Translations under genes and position numbers: made by a program | In this document: piece after piece, positions 8,797 through 18,943 of the stretch | How positions within the stretch are numbered: position 1 is the stretch's first letter | Layout: the number at the start of each line of letters is the position of its first letter | Assembly: GCA_937901255.1 (NCBI GenBank) | Contig: CALCHN010000027.1 | Location: 62,001 to 126,000 of the forward strand | DNA: 64,000 nt | DNA from: an uncultured Flavobacteriales bacterium | GTDB lineage: Bacteria > Bacteroidota > Bacteroidia > Flavobacteriales_E > Vicingaceae | Reading direction: 5' to 3' | Notes under the pieces: generated by a model | Database searches by the model: none | What the model was told of the DNA's origin: nothing | What the model saw: only the letters and a program-made list of their open reading frames with translations

Positions 8797-11700
8797 TCAA
8801 TTTGATGAGAACACCTTAAACATATTACAAATTGCACTGATCTCAGGAACATTACTATCAGCCCCACTTTGGATTACTTGTAAAAAGAGTTTATTATCAA
8901 TTTTTTTAATAATTTCATTACTATGAATAAATAAATCGCGACCTCTGAATTGAATATTAGTCTGGTTTCCTGTAGGGTACTTTCTCCCTCCTTGAATAAA
9001 TACATTTTTTAAACCTGTCAAGAAACCTCTTTCTATATCTTCATCTACTTTCTTTTCAATGTACATTAATACAAGTGATAAGGACCAAGACATTAATTGA
9101 AGTTCATTTTCATGTCTATCATTGGCTGAATTATTAATTGCTTTTAGAATCTTTCTCAAGGGGTCAATCAATTCCTGCTGCTGTTCACTTGTCAGTGCGA
9201 TAACACATTCATTTATCCCATAAACAAGATTGAGATTACATCTGTATGGAACTTCTATCAAAGCTTCATATAGAACAGGGATTAACTTAGAATCAAATTC
9301 AGCTTTTAACGCAAACAACTCTGTAAATAAATCAATTACATCTTTCGATTTGCTTTGATCTGTAATGTCATTAATTAGAGCTTCTATATATGACTTTTTC
9401 CAGCTATCATCTGAAATTAAGGTTTCCTTTATTTTTAACAAAACTGCTTTATGTTGTTGCGTTTTCCCTCTTGCAAAGTACTTTGAGCTACCTATTTCTT
9501 CAGCTTTTACAAAATCTTGTAGCTCCAGAGAAGGATTTCTTGAAAAACCAACTACAATGGAAAAATACATTCCCAAATTACTTTTTGTCGATAGGGTAAC
9601 CAATTGTTCATTGGATAAATCGCCTTTTAGTAATACTGACTCTATTACATTTGGTAAATTGTTCGGGATATCTTCTCCATCTTCAAGAATTACATCAAGT
9701 TGGCTAACATCAAAAGAGTTAAATGGAGCAACTCGGTTAGTGGCAAAAATTGATATATGTTCTATATTACCTCTCTCCGATTGGTAACCGTGAGGTATTA
9801 ATCCTAACCGGTAAAGCAAAGCACAGGCAACTTCTTCCTGTGAAATTCTATATTCAGTTAATATATTGGTAATTTCTTCATCATTTAATTCTCCAAATTC
9901 ATGAGCAAAGACAGCTAATTGAGGAAGCAAAAAGTTGTATTGACGATCTTGAGAATATGTAGGATACGCCATTAACTCTTTCACAGCTTTACCCATTTTT
10001 TCTTTGGTTTCGTGATCTGAATTTCCTATTTGAAGAATAAAACCGTATAAATGTTCAAGCCGGTGAGAATCAAGGTGTCTTTCAGTCTTCAATAATGCCA
10101 GCAAAAAGTCTTTCCAATCTCCGTCCTCTTTAATAGCTTCATAATACTTTAGAAAAAGAAGCTCTTTTAAATCATGTTTTTCTTCAATTTCTTTGGCTTT
10201 ATCTTTTAACTCTTGCACAAATTCAGCTTCTTCAAACAAATTCTGAAACCTATTATGGAAGTCGATTAAAGCATGTTCATAATATTGTATATATAACAAC
10301 CAACATAGAGCTTTTTCCTTATTGCTAAGTTTGTTTGGGTAATAAGATAGCAAACTTCTGGAAGCAGATTCTTTGATTTTCAATTGATCTGAATCCAAAC
10401 ATGCTTTTACTTGATTATAAAACCTTTCGTTTCCTATGACTCTTTCGATTCCATCATCTAGTAAGTTTCCACTCCAATCTAGAAAGTTTGCATTGCCAAC
10501 CAGACCTAAAATCAACTCGTTAAGTAATTCTTTTGTGAGCTTGTGTTCGTTATTGTGATATAGCAATTTGATCGAAAAAGCCTTTGAAGTCTCAGTCAAA
10601 TCATCTAATAACTCATGTATGAAATCAAGAACTGAGTTACTGAAATTCAACTTCATGCAGAGCCTAAATAACTCTTGATTATTATTAAGTCTTTTTGAAG
10701 CCGACCTTATTATTATCTCTAATGCTTCCTTCTCATTTTCAGGGTTACAAACCACTAAAATTGAAGCTGCATTATATCTTAGAAACCCATCAAGATGTTT
10801 GAGCGATTTTTTTAGTGCATCATAGTATTCCTTTATAGCAAGAACTTTGGTAAATGCATCTCGAATCTCTGGATACCTTGGTAAGGAAAACTTACTTAAA
10901 TATCTTGTTACATGCAAGAGGTCGTTAACATATAGATTTTCAGATTCTACTAGAGTTGTTAGAAAATACTTCAAGTACAACTCAGGAACTCCATTCCTTT
11001 TATCAAAATCTGGTAGATTCCTAATGATGTATTCCTCCCCTTTTTCATCTTGGTAAACAACTTCATTTAATATCTTTTCCCTTTCGACATTTTTGTAGTC
11101 AAACCATGATGACTTTTTTAAAATGGGTTCACCAACCATTAAAGGGTTTCTTTCTCCAAAGTGCCTGAATAATATTATTGCCGCTGCATCCGATATGGAG
11201 TTTTGATTTAATATGCTATATCGACAATAAGCTAATAGATTACCTTCTCCAATCCTGTTATTTAAGACTGTAAAAAGTTCGTTATTTCCTCTTCCAATAA
11301 GACTAATACAATTGTCAAGAATCAATTTAGGTATATCTCCATCAACAATTGACAACCATAATTCAAGTGCATTTTGTGGTTGATAATCTTTATTTCTACA
11401 AGCAATCTCTAATGCATTTACAACAGCTTCTTTTTCGCCTTTTTCAAGTTCTTTTCGGAGCAACTCTTCTGCTCTATCTTTTACTATGTTTTTTCTTAAT
11501 GCATCAGTAAAAAGAATACAACGGTTCTTAATTTCAAAACTATCTGGAATTGCCAATGAAACAGTTGGAAGTAGAGTGTTACATGAATATGTTTTAGCTG
11601 TTAAATGAAAACGAATTATTGATTTAAGTTTATTCTTCTCATTTTCATTAAGATTGAATTGAGAGCGAATGAGAAAATACTGTAGGATTAATACCGCAAC

Positions 11701-14100
11701 TTCATCATGACCAATACCTGATGGATGTTTTGGATTTAAATAATGATCAAAAAACCAATTAAAACCAATATCGCCTAAATCCTTTATTATATAGGCATAA
11801 GCATGTGGAACTAAAGAATCTGATTGTCCCCAAAATTTTAGAGGTCTAAATCCAAGTTTTTTGACACTTTCTAAAAATAGTGCGTTTAGATTTGAGATTT
11901 GAGCTTCTGCTAATAATACCGCAGCAGCAGGTGTATTATCACTTGTAAAAAGCAATTCCTCAATCAGTTCTTCCAAATACTGTTCTATACTATTACTATT
12001 GCCTTTAGTTCTTGCAATGGATGCCGCATAAGATATTTCCCGCCATGTATTAATCTTATCATCTTTATATAGAAATTCTTCATTATCCGAAATACAGAAA
12101 TACAAATGCAAGCCTACAGCAAGTTGATGTAATTGATGAGACTGAAAAGCATAATTATCACCTATCTTTTGAAGAAAATTGCTCTTAACAAAGTCAATAA
12201 TTTCAGATACCATAACACCCCTATCAGACAGGTCTTTCGGAATTAAATCACTTGAGTCTACAATTTGAAAAAGTGCGTCTTCATTAATTTTCCCATCTGT
12301 AGAACTGTACAGTTTATAAGCAACTGGAGCTATAAATTTTTCTCGTTGCAGGGTATGAGGATATTTCGTAAAAAAATTAGCAAAGTTGTTTTTTTGGTCA
12401 GCCTTAGTCCAATCCAACCTACGCTTTAATACTTCATAAAGAATATCGCCTAAAGTTTTAGAACTTAAACTTTCATCTAGGAAGTCCCTTATTAAGCATA
12501 CTGTTAAGGGGGTTGTAGCGTTTGCTAATAGCTCTTGTTTGGATTTCAAAATCTCCCACCGATTCAGAGCATCCTTTTCAGCAACAGATTCACCTAATCC
12601 TGCTGCAATGGCTTCATTTTTCAATAAAACCTTTATCTCATTTTCGGTTAAATCAAGAGTAGTAAGGCAGTTCCATTGATTAAAGCTTACGAGTTCCTGT
12701 AATTCGATAGGTCTTCCGGAAGCAATTACCCTAATGTTTACGATTCCATTTGATAAGTTAACCAAATGAGTCAATAGCCTTTTAGATTCTTCAAAATCAA
12801 ATTCATCCAATCCATCAACAACTAATGTTAATTCCTTTTTTGTCAAAAGAAAACCATCTAAGTCGAATCCTTTGTCCTCTATATTTAATTCATCATTAAC
12901 AAACGCATTAATTATAGATTTTAAAGTCTTTATATCAGTTGGAACTTTACCTTTAAGATAGGTTGACGGAATAAAAATTGGTAAGATTTCTCCATCTAAT
13001 TCATTAAGAAAATGATGAGCTAACAATGTACTTTTACCACTACCAATTTCTCCAAATAAAAATGTTGGTCTTGAATCATTTATTAAATCCCCTAAACTCT
13101 TTACGACAACATCTAGATACTTGGCTTTTTCTGGATCTGTTTGTTCTAAATTCTTCCTCAGAATCTTAATTTCTTTGTTGTGTTTCGCAACTTTCCTTTC
13201 AATCAGTTCGGGAAAAGATTTATCCTTGACATTCGAGAAATATTTATTCTCAAGAAATGTTTTTAGCCAGATCTGTTGTTTTTTGATAAGATCGGATTGG
13301 TCTATATGGATATATTTATGAGCTCTGACATTAATTTCTTGACCAGCTGATACCTTTAGAAATAAATTTTCTACGCTGGTCTTCTGAAGGAACTTTAAAA
13401 TAATGTCTATTTCATCTTGTTTTTCTTCTAATGCAAGCATTAGCGAAGCGTAAACAAACTCAGGTTGGTATGAATTTGTAAAGGATGAAGCAAATTCAGA
13501 GTCTTTAATTTTTTTTAAAACTTCTCCTTTATATTCTTTTTCATTATCCTGTTCAAAATACCAATTAATTGAGTTGAGAAAAGTTGTCAATGAAGTATCA
13601 TCTAATTCAGGTTCTATATCTTCATTGTATTGTTCAACATATTCTTGAACTAGTATTTTTCGAACAATCTCTAAAACGTTATCTTCAGTAAGATTGTGAT
13701 CTACAACTTTTTTTAATAGGCCACCTGAAGGGAAAGTGATATTGAGGAATTTCGTTTTTCTTGTACTATTTTCCTGCGCAATTTTACTGGTTGAATAAAA
13801 TCCAAATTTTATGTTTTGACTTTTACCTTCTGCCAACCATATTTCAAGAAAATAAGCAAGAGTATTTAGAATTTGATGAGAGTTGAATGAAAAGGCTTTT
13901 TCTTCGTTGTAATTCTTCTGTTCTTCAATATATCCCGACTGATCATTTTGAAGGTAAACATCTCCCTTATGCTCAATTGCTACATTAACATGAGTATTTG
14001 GATTAGATTTTACTTCATCAAAAAATAAAGCTATCGCTCTTTGCTTCTGAAGGGTAAACCCTTTTGTCTTGTCTCCTGCTTCTCGTATTTTTTCAATCAT
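8797..14100 (-). CDS. Giant NACHT ATPase with N-terminal Cap4/DUF4297-like nuclease domain, probable anti-phage effector
   Basis: 1767 residues, one of the largest reading frames here. N-terminus (about 1-125): GFTLQKQRAIALFF, then VAIEHKGDVYL (D47) and EEQK (E60-x-K62), the D...ExK spacing of PD-(D/E)xK nucleases such as Cap4/DUF4297. Middle: NACHT-type STAND ATPase with Walker A GEIGSGKST (350-358), Walker B LVVDGLDEFD (426-435) and a sensor-like ASGRP (460-464). From about 500 on: more than 1200 residues of leucine-rich helical sequence, probably HEAT/TPR-like sensor repeats. No signal peptide or membrane segment. The layout matches Avs and bacterial NACHT anti-phage proteins, where phage protein binding triggers oligomerisation and nuclease killing; that role is inference. 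The gene is alone, flanked by housekeeping genes, with no accessory gene. It could instead be a nuclease-free NACHT if the N-terminal reading is wrong. Confidence 0.8.
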   Translation of the reverse strand: MIEKIREAGDKTKGFTLQKQRAIALFFDEVKSNPNTHVNVAIEHKGDVYLQNDQSGYIEEQKNYNEEKAFSFNSHQILNTLAYFLEIWLAEGKSQNIKFGFYSTSKIAQENSTRKTKFLNITFPSGGLLKKVVDHNLTEDNVLEIVRKILVQEYVEQYNEDIEPELDDTSLTTFLNSINWYFEQDNEKEYKGEVLKKIKDSEFASSFTNSYQPEFVYASLMLALEEKQDEIDIILKFLQKTSVENLFLKVSAGQEINVRAHKYIHIDQSDLIKKQQIWLKTFLENKYFSNVKDKSFPELIERKVAKHNKEIKILRKNLEQTDPEKAKYLDVVVKSLGDLINDSRPTFLFGEIGSGKSTLLAHHFLNELDGEILPIFIPSTYLKGKVPTDIKTLKSIINAFVNDELNIEDKGFDLDGFLLTKKELTLVVDGLDEFDFEESKRLLTHLVNLSNGIVNIRVIASGRPIELQELVSFNQWNCLTTLDLTENEIKVLLKNEAIAAGLGESVAEKDALNRWEILKSKQELLANATTPLTVCLIRDFLDESLSSKTLGDILYEVLKRRLDWTKADQKNNFANFFTKYPHTLQREKFIAPVAYKLYSSTDGKINEDALFQIVDSSDLIPKDLSDRGVMVSEIIDFVKSNFLQKIGDNYAFQSHQLHQLAVGLHLYFCISDNEEFLYKDDKINTWREISYAASIARTKGNSNSIEQYLEELIEELLFTSDNTPAAAVLLAEAQISNLNALFLESVKKLGFRPLKFWGQSDSLVPHAYAYIIKDLGDIGFNWFFDHYLNPKHPSGIGHDEVAVLILQYFLIRSQFNLNENEKNKLKSIIRFHLTAKTYSCNTLLPTVSLAIPDSFEIKNRCILFTDALRKNIVKDRAEELLRKELEKGEKEAVVNALEIACRNKDYQPQNALELWLSIVDGDIPKLILDNCISLIGRGNNELFTVLNNRIGEGNLLAYCRYSILNQNSISDAAAIILFRHFGERNPLMVGEPILKKSSWFDYKNVEREKILNEVVYQDEKGEEYIIRNLPDFDKRNGVPELYLKYFLTTLVESENLYVNDLLHVTRYLSKFSLPRYPEIRDAFTKVLAIKEYYDALKKSLKHLDGFLRYNAASILVVCNPENEKEALEIIIRSASKRLNNNQELFRLCMKLNFSNSVLDFIHELLDDLTETSKAFSIKLLYHNNEHKLTKELLNELILGLVGNANFLDWSGNLLDDGIERVIGNERFYNQVKACLDSDQLKIKESASRSLLSYYPNKLSNKEKALCWLLYIQYYEHALIDFHNRFQNLFEEAEFVQELKDKAKEIEEKHDLKELLFLKYYEAIKEDGDWKDFLLALLKTERHLDSHRLEHLYGFILQIGNSDHETKEKMGKAVKELMAYPTYSQDRQYNFLLPQLAVFAHEFGELNDEEITNILTEYRISQEEVACALLYRLGLIPHGYQSERGNIEHISIFATNRVAPFNSFDVSQLDVILEDGEDIPNNLPNVIESVLLKGDLSNEQLVTLSTKSNLGMYFSIVVGFSRNPSLELQDFVKAEEIGSSKYFARGKTQQHKAVLLKIKETLISDDSWKKSYIEALINDITDQSKSKDVIDLFTELFALKAEFDSKLIPVLYEALIEVPYRCNLNLVYGINECVIALTSEQQQELIDPLRKILKAINNSANDRHENELQLMSWSLSLVLMYIEKKVDEDIERGFLTGLKNVFIQGGRKYPTGNQTNIQFRGRDLFIHSNEIIKKIDNKLFLQVIQSGADSNVPEISAICNMFKVFSSN

Positions 14101-14280
14101 TAATATTTAAGATCTAGCGATTTTTTATGCGGTATAACTAAATATATAGGTCTGATAAAATCAAAAAATCAGTCAGACTTATTTTTCTTCAAATGTATAA
14201 AAAATAGCTTATAAATTACTAACTTTAAGGCAGATTCCCGATAATTTTTTCCGTTACACTACAAAATTTAGGAATGATGT

Positions 14281-15369
14281 TTAACAAGATGTCACAAACT
14301 CCAAAAAAGTATTGAATTGAAGCTTTTTATCAAAGTTATTGACAGCAAATTGGTAAGCTTTGTTGCCCATTTCGTGGCGTAAGGTTTTATCGTTAATGAG
14401 TTTCTCTATTTGGCGAGCAAAAACTTTCACATCAAAAGCCGGTACTAAAAAACCAGTAGTGTTATTATGAATAAGCTCGGGATTGCTGCTGATATCAAAT
14501 GCAAGACAGGGTAATTGATGTGCCATGGCTTCGGCAAGTACAAAACCAAACCCTTCCCACTTAGCAGTGGAGACAAAAATGTCTATGTTATTCATAAATG
14601 CATTCATGTCTTTTACAAAACCCAATAATTTTACCTCGTTTTCTAACTGGTTAGTTTCAATCAACGCTTTTAATTCATCATATCTGGGTCCATCTCCGGC
14701 AATATGAATTTCAAAATCCAAATTTTTAGACTTTAAAATACTAGCAATATCCACCAAGTAATGTTGTGCTTTTTGGGTTACTAACCTACCGGCATTTCCA
14801 ATAATTATTGTTGGAGAAGTGTTGGTTTTTTCTGTTTTGGTAAAAGCTGAAAAATCTATGGCATTATAAATTATAGCCGATTTTTTGGTGTTGATAATGT
14901 CCTCAAAATTTTTAATCATTAAGGATTTTGTGGCAGCAGAATTAAAAATAAAATGCGTGATTACTTTTTTAAATAACCAAGTGGTAAGGGTTTTCTTTTT
15001 TACCTCAACAGCAATACCTCTGCGGTAAACAACTGTTGGCACTTTAGCCATATAAGCTGCTAATCCGCCTGTTTTTAAATCCACCGGACTATTAAAAACT
15101 ACCGTAGTAATTTTATTATCCTTAAAAAATTGGGTAAGTCTTTTTACTTTAGCTACCGATAAAAACCCCAACTTGCTATTGCGAATAGGAAATTGCATCA
15201 CCTTGGTGGAGGCTAATTTCTCATTTAACACACTGTGTGGCGAGGATACAAAAAATGTTGGAATACCTTGTTCGCTTGCCATAACTGCGGCTTCATAATG
15301 CCATTTTTCTCCTCCACCCCAAAAGGTAGTGGTGTTAAAAAAACAGATATTTTCTGGTTGCGAATTCAA
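14281..15369 (-). CDS. Glycosyltransferase family 4 (GT-B fold)
   Basis: 362 residues. The glycosyltransferase group 1 (GT4) C-terminal domain is clear: IIIGNAGRLVTQKAQHYLVD (about 180-200), then ISTAKWEGFGFVLAEAMAHQLP-type sequence with the E-x7-E motif (EGFGFVLAE), and PVLAFDIS-type nucleotide-binding end. The N-terminus carries the GGGEKWHYEAA loop. It probably transfers a sugar onto lipopolysaccharide or another surface glycan. The apparent start is TTG at 15369, one base after the stop of the upstream GT2 gene, so the two are translationally close and surely one operon; no ATG alternative lies before residue 30. Confidence 0.88.
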   Translation of the reverse strand: MNSQPENICFFNTTTFWGGGEKWHYEAAVMASEQGIPTFFVSSPHSVLNEKLASTKVMQFPIRNSKLGFLSVAKVKRLTQFFKDNKITTVVFNSPVDLKTGGLAAYMAKVPTVVYRRGIAVEVKKKTLTTWLFKKVITHFIFNSAATKSLMIKNFEDIINTKKSAIIYNAIDFSAFTKTEKTNTSPTIIIGNAGRLVTQKAQHYLVDIASILKSKNLDFEIHIAGDGPRYDELKALIETNQLENEVKLLGFVKDMNAFMNNIDIFVSTAKWEGFGFVLAEAMAHQLPCLAFDISSNPELIHNNTTGFLVPAFDVKVFARQIEKLINDKTLRHEMGNKAYQFAVNNFDKKLQFNTFLEFVTSC

Positions 15370-15370
15370 G

Positions 15371-16132
15371 TTATTTTTTGCTTTTATGTAAGTGTTTAAG
15401 TTTACTGTATTTCAAATATTTAGCGTAAGCAGAATTTTTACAAATAATGAAACCATACTTGCCATCTAATATTCCTAATTTTAGAATATAATCTCTAAAA
15501 AATTTGAATGCCGTTTTATAAACTATTTTGAAATCATTACTTTTTATGCCTTTCTCGAAAGCTGCTTTTGAGCTGATATCTGTAAAGTAGGCTATTTGTT
15601 TTAAATGCTCATCAATGCTATTAAAAGAGTAATGTAAAATATCTTCATTAATGTGTTGAGTAGTTGTTTGAGGTTGCATTATTACTTTATCGTGTGGATT
15701 TACACCTCCCCATTTTCCTTTGTTTTTATTCCAAAGACGTGTTTTTTTATCGGGATACCAACCACAATGTTTTATCCATTTGCCACAAAAATTGGTTAAC
15801 CTATTAAAGCTGTAAGCATCTTTTGTGCAGTTGGCTTTAATTTGCTTCACTTCTTCTAATAACTTGTCAGAAAGTGCTTCATCAGCATCCAAAGAAAGCA
15901 CATAATCGAAGTTGGCTTGAGCAAGTGCGTAGTTTTTTTGCTCAATATGTCCTTCAAAAGGGTTCTGAATAAACGTTACTTTATATTCAGAACAAATTTT
16001 TTGGGTATTGTCGGTAGAAAAAGAATCTACTACAATAATTTCATCAGCAATGGGTAAAACAGATTGGATACAACGAGCAATGTTTCTTTCTTCATTGTAA
16101 GTAATAATCACAACCGAAACAGGTGTTGACAT
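15371..16132 (-). CDS. Glycosyltransferase family 2 (WaaE/KdtX-like)
   Basis: 253 residues. GT-A fold: VSVVIITYNEERNI near the N-terminus, IIVVDSFSTDNT, and the metal-binding DADE in LSLDADEALS (about 98-107). The CGWYPDKKTRLW and VNPHDKV segments are typical of the WaaE/KdtX group, which adds a glucose to the inner core of lipopolysaccharide in enterobacteria; the sugar here is unknown. First gene of a two-gene glycan operon, 36 bases from the DUF4340-like gene, so it may belong to the longer gldFG transcript. Confidence 0.88.
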   Translation of the reverse strand: MSTPVSVVIITYNEERNIARCIQSVLPIADEIIVVDSFSTDNTQKICSEYKVTFIQNPFEGHIEQKNYALAQANFDYVLSLDADEALSDKLLEEVKQIKANCTKDAYSFNRLTNFCGKWIKHCGWYPDKKTRLWNKNKGKWGGVNPHDKVIMQPQTTTQHINEDILHYSFNSIDEHLKQIAYFTDISSKAAFEKGIKSNDFKIVYKTAFKFFRDYILKLGILDGKYGFIICKNSAYAKYLKYSKLKHLHKSKK

Positions 16133-16168
16133 GAGCTGCTGATAATGAATTTATAAAAACAGACTGCT

Positions 16169-17191
16169 TTAATTTTTAATTAAAAAGTCGTCTTTTTTAA
16201 TGGTAATTTCATCAAAAGTAGCAAATTGGATGTAAACAAACAATTCTTTATTAATGTTGGCATACATTCTATCTACATCAAATTCAAAAAGTTCCCCGCT
16301 TACCGGGTCTAAAGTTTGTCTGAAATTAGGCATGTGGTAAGCTACTACTTCATTAATTTCTCCATCAACATCAGTAACAGCAATTCTTATAAAAGGTTGG
16401 GAATTAAGTACTGAATCAATTAGTTCCGGTTTAGATTCGGTATCAACCATTTCGTAATAAATTTTTTCGTAGCGTTCTAAATATTCCAAAATTCTATTGG
16501 CAGGAGCTTTTACTTCTTGGTCGTTTTTATCTGTCATTATAAAAGAAGTATCTTTTTTGATGATGTTAAATGATTGTTCAGGTTTTTCGTAATAAGTAAC
16601 TTCTAATTTTTGAATATCTTGAGGTTGGTATTTAAAAATAGCAGCATCTCTCCATTGTTGGTTATCGGTAAAAAAACGAGAATTTAAAAAGCCTTTAAAC
16701 CCTGGAATATGCATAATAAAAGGGACAGTAGATTTTACGCCTTCCGTTTCCAGCAACATATAAGTCCCTGTTTGATCCATAGTAGAACCGCCTATATAAT
16801 ATACTTTGGATGGTTGAGCTCCACTTTGATAAATTTCTACTTTAGTACCTTTTGTAGCAATATTTTTTATAATGTTATCTTGAGCAGATTTAGGAACAGG
16901 AGCTTTTACAGCTATTCTGCTAAAGGTTTTCATTAATAACCTAATGTTATCTGGTCTGGCATCGTATTTATTATTTACCAACCACGATTTTTCGCCTTTC
17001 ACTAAGGTAACCTGTTTCCCTTGATTATCCACAATAAAAATTTTGGTAATGGTATTGGTGTCCTCAATGGCAAAATCCATTTTGGCTCCTTCAACATTAT
17101 AAGTTGTTTTACCCTGATTAAAATACAAGTAAGCAGCTACAGCTACAGCAAGCAATAAAACCAGAATAATTATTTTGTTGTTATTTTTCAT
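16169..17191 (-). CDS. DUF4340-like membrane-anchored protein
   Basis: 340 residues. An N-terminal membrane segment (IIILVLLLAVAVAAYLYF, about residues 7-24) is followed by an extracytoplasmic beta-rich domain with the repeated TITKIFIVDNQGKQVTLVKGEKSWLVN pattern of DUF4340. In many Bacteroidota this gene follows gldG, as here, 12 bases after it, so it belongs to the gldF-gldG operon. No enzyme motif is visible. It probably is an accessory of the GldFG transporter; that is inference from position. Confidence 0.8.
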   Translation of the reverse strand: MKNNNKIIILVLLLAVAVAAYLYFNQGKTTYNVEGAKMDFAIEDTNTITKIFIVDNQGKQVTLVKGEKSWLVNNKYDARPDNIRLLMKTFSRIAVKAPVPKSAQDNIIKNIATKGTKVEIYQSGAQPSKVYYIGGSTMDQTGTYMLLETEGVKSTVPFIMHIPGFKGFLNSRFFTDNQQWRDAAIFKYQPQDIQKLEVTYYEKPEQSFNIIKKDTSFIMTDKNDQEVKAPANRILEYLERYEKIYYEMVDTESKPELIDSVLNSQPFIRIAVTDVDGEINEVVAYHMPNFRQTLDPVSGELFEFDVDRMYANINKELFVYIQFATFDEITIKKDDFLIKN

Positions 17192-17203
17192 ATCTAGTAA
17201 TTT

Positions 17204-18943
17204 TTATTTCGTGTATTTTCTCTTTCTATAAAAAAAGTGCGCAACACCAAAAAGCAACATTATTCCTACAGGTAAAATGGTATTAAAAATTTGCCATGTA
17301 GCTTTTTCATCTTTAATAACGGTATGGTCTAAAAGTCTTATTTTAAATTTCTTTGTTCTTACACTCATCAAGCCATTATCGTTACACATATAATTCATCA
17401 CATTAAGCATAAAATCTGCATTGCCATATTGTTGTTTGGTATATCTATCTAATCCTAAAGGCATGTATTCATTGGTACTTGGATTTACTGCATTTCTAGC
17501 AATATCGCCATCGGCAATAACTATCATTTTGTTGGGCTTACTTTTTTCTCTAAAAGCAATTTCGTTGGCTTCTAATATTTGTGGTGGCACTCTGTTTTTA
17601 AATACCGATTCAAAACTACCTTCGAGCAATGCTGCTGCTACTTGATGTCCTTTATTAAATTGACTTTGATCGGGTTCAAATCTTAAAAACGATAAACTTA
17701 CTCTGGTTGGAGCACTTGAAACTTTTGTGTATTGAGATGATTTTAAAAGTCCAATCTTAGTAATTCCTGCTTTATTAATCGTATCAATAGTACTGGTAAA
17801 TTCTCCCTTAACAGCATTAAGGTTATTTACTATTGGATGACTGTTGGCAGGAGTTAATAGCGGGAAGAAATACCAAGGAAAAAGTTCTGTTTTGGGTTGA
17901 TTTCCCACCATACCCGTAACAATTGGTATCGGTGCCGATTGCAAATCCTGAATAAGGTTAGCATTCACCCTAACACCATAGGTAAATAATTGATCGTCTA
18001 GATTTAAATCTTGAGGAATAGCCATGGTAACATCGGAAGTTCTAAGGCTATCCATGCTAGCAAAAACAGGGTCTATCATCCAAACCACTTTTCCGCCATA
18101 CATAATGTATTGGTCGATAATAAATTTATCTTTTTCAGAGAATTTCTGTGTTGGTTTCGCAATAATAATAGCATCATACTTTGGTCGAACAACAAACTCC
18201 TGAGTAGAATCTTTCATGGTTCTTTCTGTAAGGCTATAAAGCTCTCCGTTTATCTTAATTCTGTCTATACTATAAAATTCTGCTAAGGAAGTGGATAAAG
18301 AAGCTACTTCGTATTTATTTAGCTCTCCATGTCCGTCAATAAAAGCAATTTTAGGTTTTAATTCTGTGGTAAGATTATAAATGGCGTTAGCAATTTCGTA
18401 CTCCAATCCTTCAATAGAACTGTTTATCATGTTTACTGGATTGCTGCCTAATTTACTTTTTAGCAACTGAACAGGAATTTCTTTTCCTTTATAGAAAAAG
18501 ATAGCTCCTGGCCAAATCAGTTTATTAGAAAAGCCATCGGTAGTTTTTTCATTTAAGTCTGTAGGTTGTAAGCCTTGTTTAAAAAGCTGCTGATAAATTT
18601 CTTTGGTAATTTTTTCGTCACCACTTTCGGCAGGATTGATAAATTCGTAATCTAAATTATCGTTAGAATATGCTCTGAACTCATCCAACATCTCCCGCGT
18701 TTCATCACGCATTTTTTTGTAGGAAGCAGGAAAATCTCCTTCTAAATAAACTTTTACATAAACAATATCATCTAAGTTTTTTACTAATTCTTTAGAAGCG
18801 TTAGAAAGTGAATATCTTTTTTCTGAGGTAAGGTCAAAACGTTCAAAAAGCAATGACGCTGAGAAGTTAATTAAGACAATCACCAAAATCCCTATTGCTA
18901 AAGAAGATAAATCTCTATTTCTATTTGCGTTGTTTTTTACCAT
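17204..18943 (-). CDS. gldG: Gliding motility ABC transporter auxiliary protein GldG
   Basis: 579 residues. It has an N-terminal membrane segment (LAIGILVIVLINFSASLLF), a large periplasmic domain of the ABC_transp_aux type (KPKIAFIDGHGELN, IIIAKPTQKFSEKDKFIIDQYIMYGGKVVWMIDP) and a C-terminal membrane segment (ILPVGIMLLFGVAHFFY). With GldF and the ATPase GldA it forms an ABC transporter needed for gliding in Flavobacterium johnsoniae, though not universally for type IX secretion. Its start overlaps the end of gldF by 7 bases, indicating translational coupling. gldA is not in this window. Confidence 0.93.
   Translation of the reverse strand: MVKNNANRNRDLSSLAIGILVIVLINFSASLLFERFDLTSEKRYSLSNASKELVKNLDDIVYVKVYLEGDFPASYKKMRDETREMLDEFRAYSNDNLDYEFINPAESGDEKITKEIYQQLFKQGLQPTDLNEKTTDGFSNKLIWPGAIFFYKGKEIPVQLLKSKLGSNPVNMINSSIEGLEYEIANAIYNLTTELKPKIAFIDGHGELNKYEVASLSTSLAEFYSIDRIKINGELYSLTERTMKDSTQEFVVRPKYDAIIIAKPTQKFSEKDKFIIDQYIMYGGKVVWMIDPVFASMDSLRTSDVTMAIPQDLNLDDQLFTYGVRVNANLIQDLQSAPIPIVTGMVGNQPKTELFPWYFFPLLTPANSHPIVNNLNAVKGEFTSTIDTINKAGITKIGLLKSSQYTKVSSAPTRVSLSFLRFEPDQSQFNKGHQVAAALLEGSFESVFKNRVPPQILEANEIAFREKSKPNKMIVIADGDIARNAVNPSTNEYMPLGLDRYTKQQYGNADFMLNVMNYMCNDNGLMSVRTKKFKIRLLDHTVIKDEKATWQIFNTILPVGIMLLFGVAHFFYRKRKYTK

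Noticed and set aside
9365..9787. Plus-strand 140-codon frame opposite the NACHT gene
   Set aside because: Antisense shadow of a clear 1767-residue reading frame.
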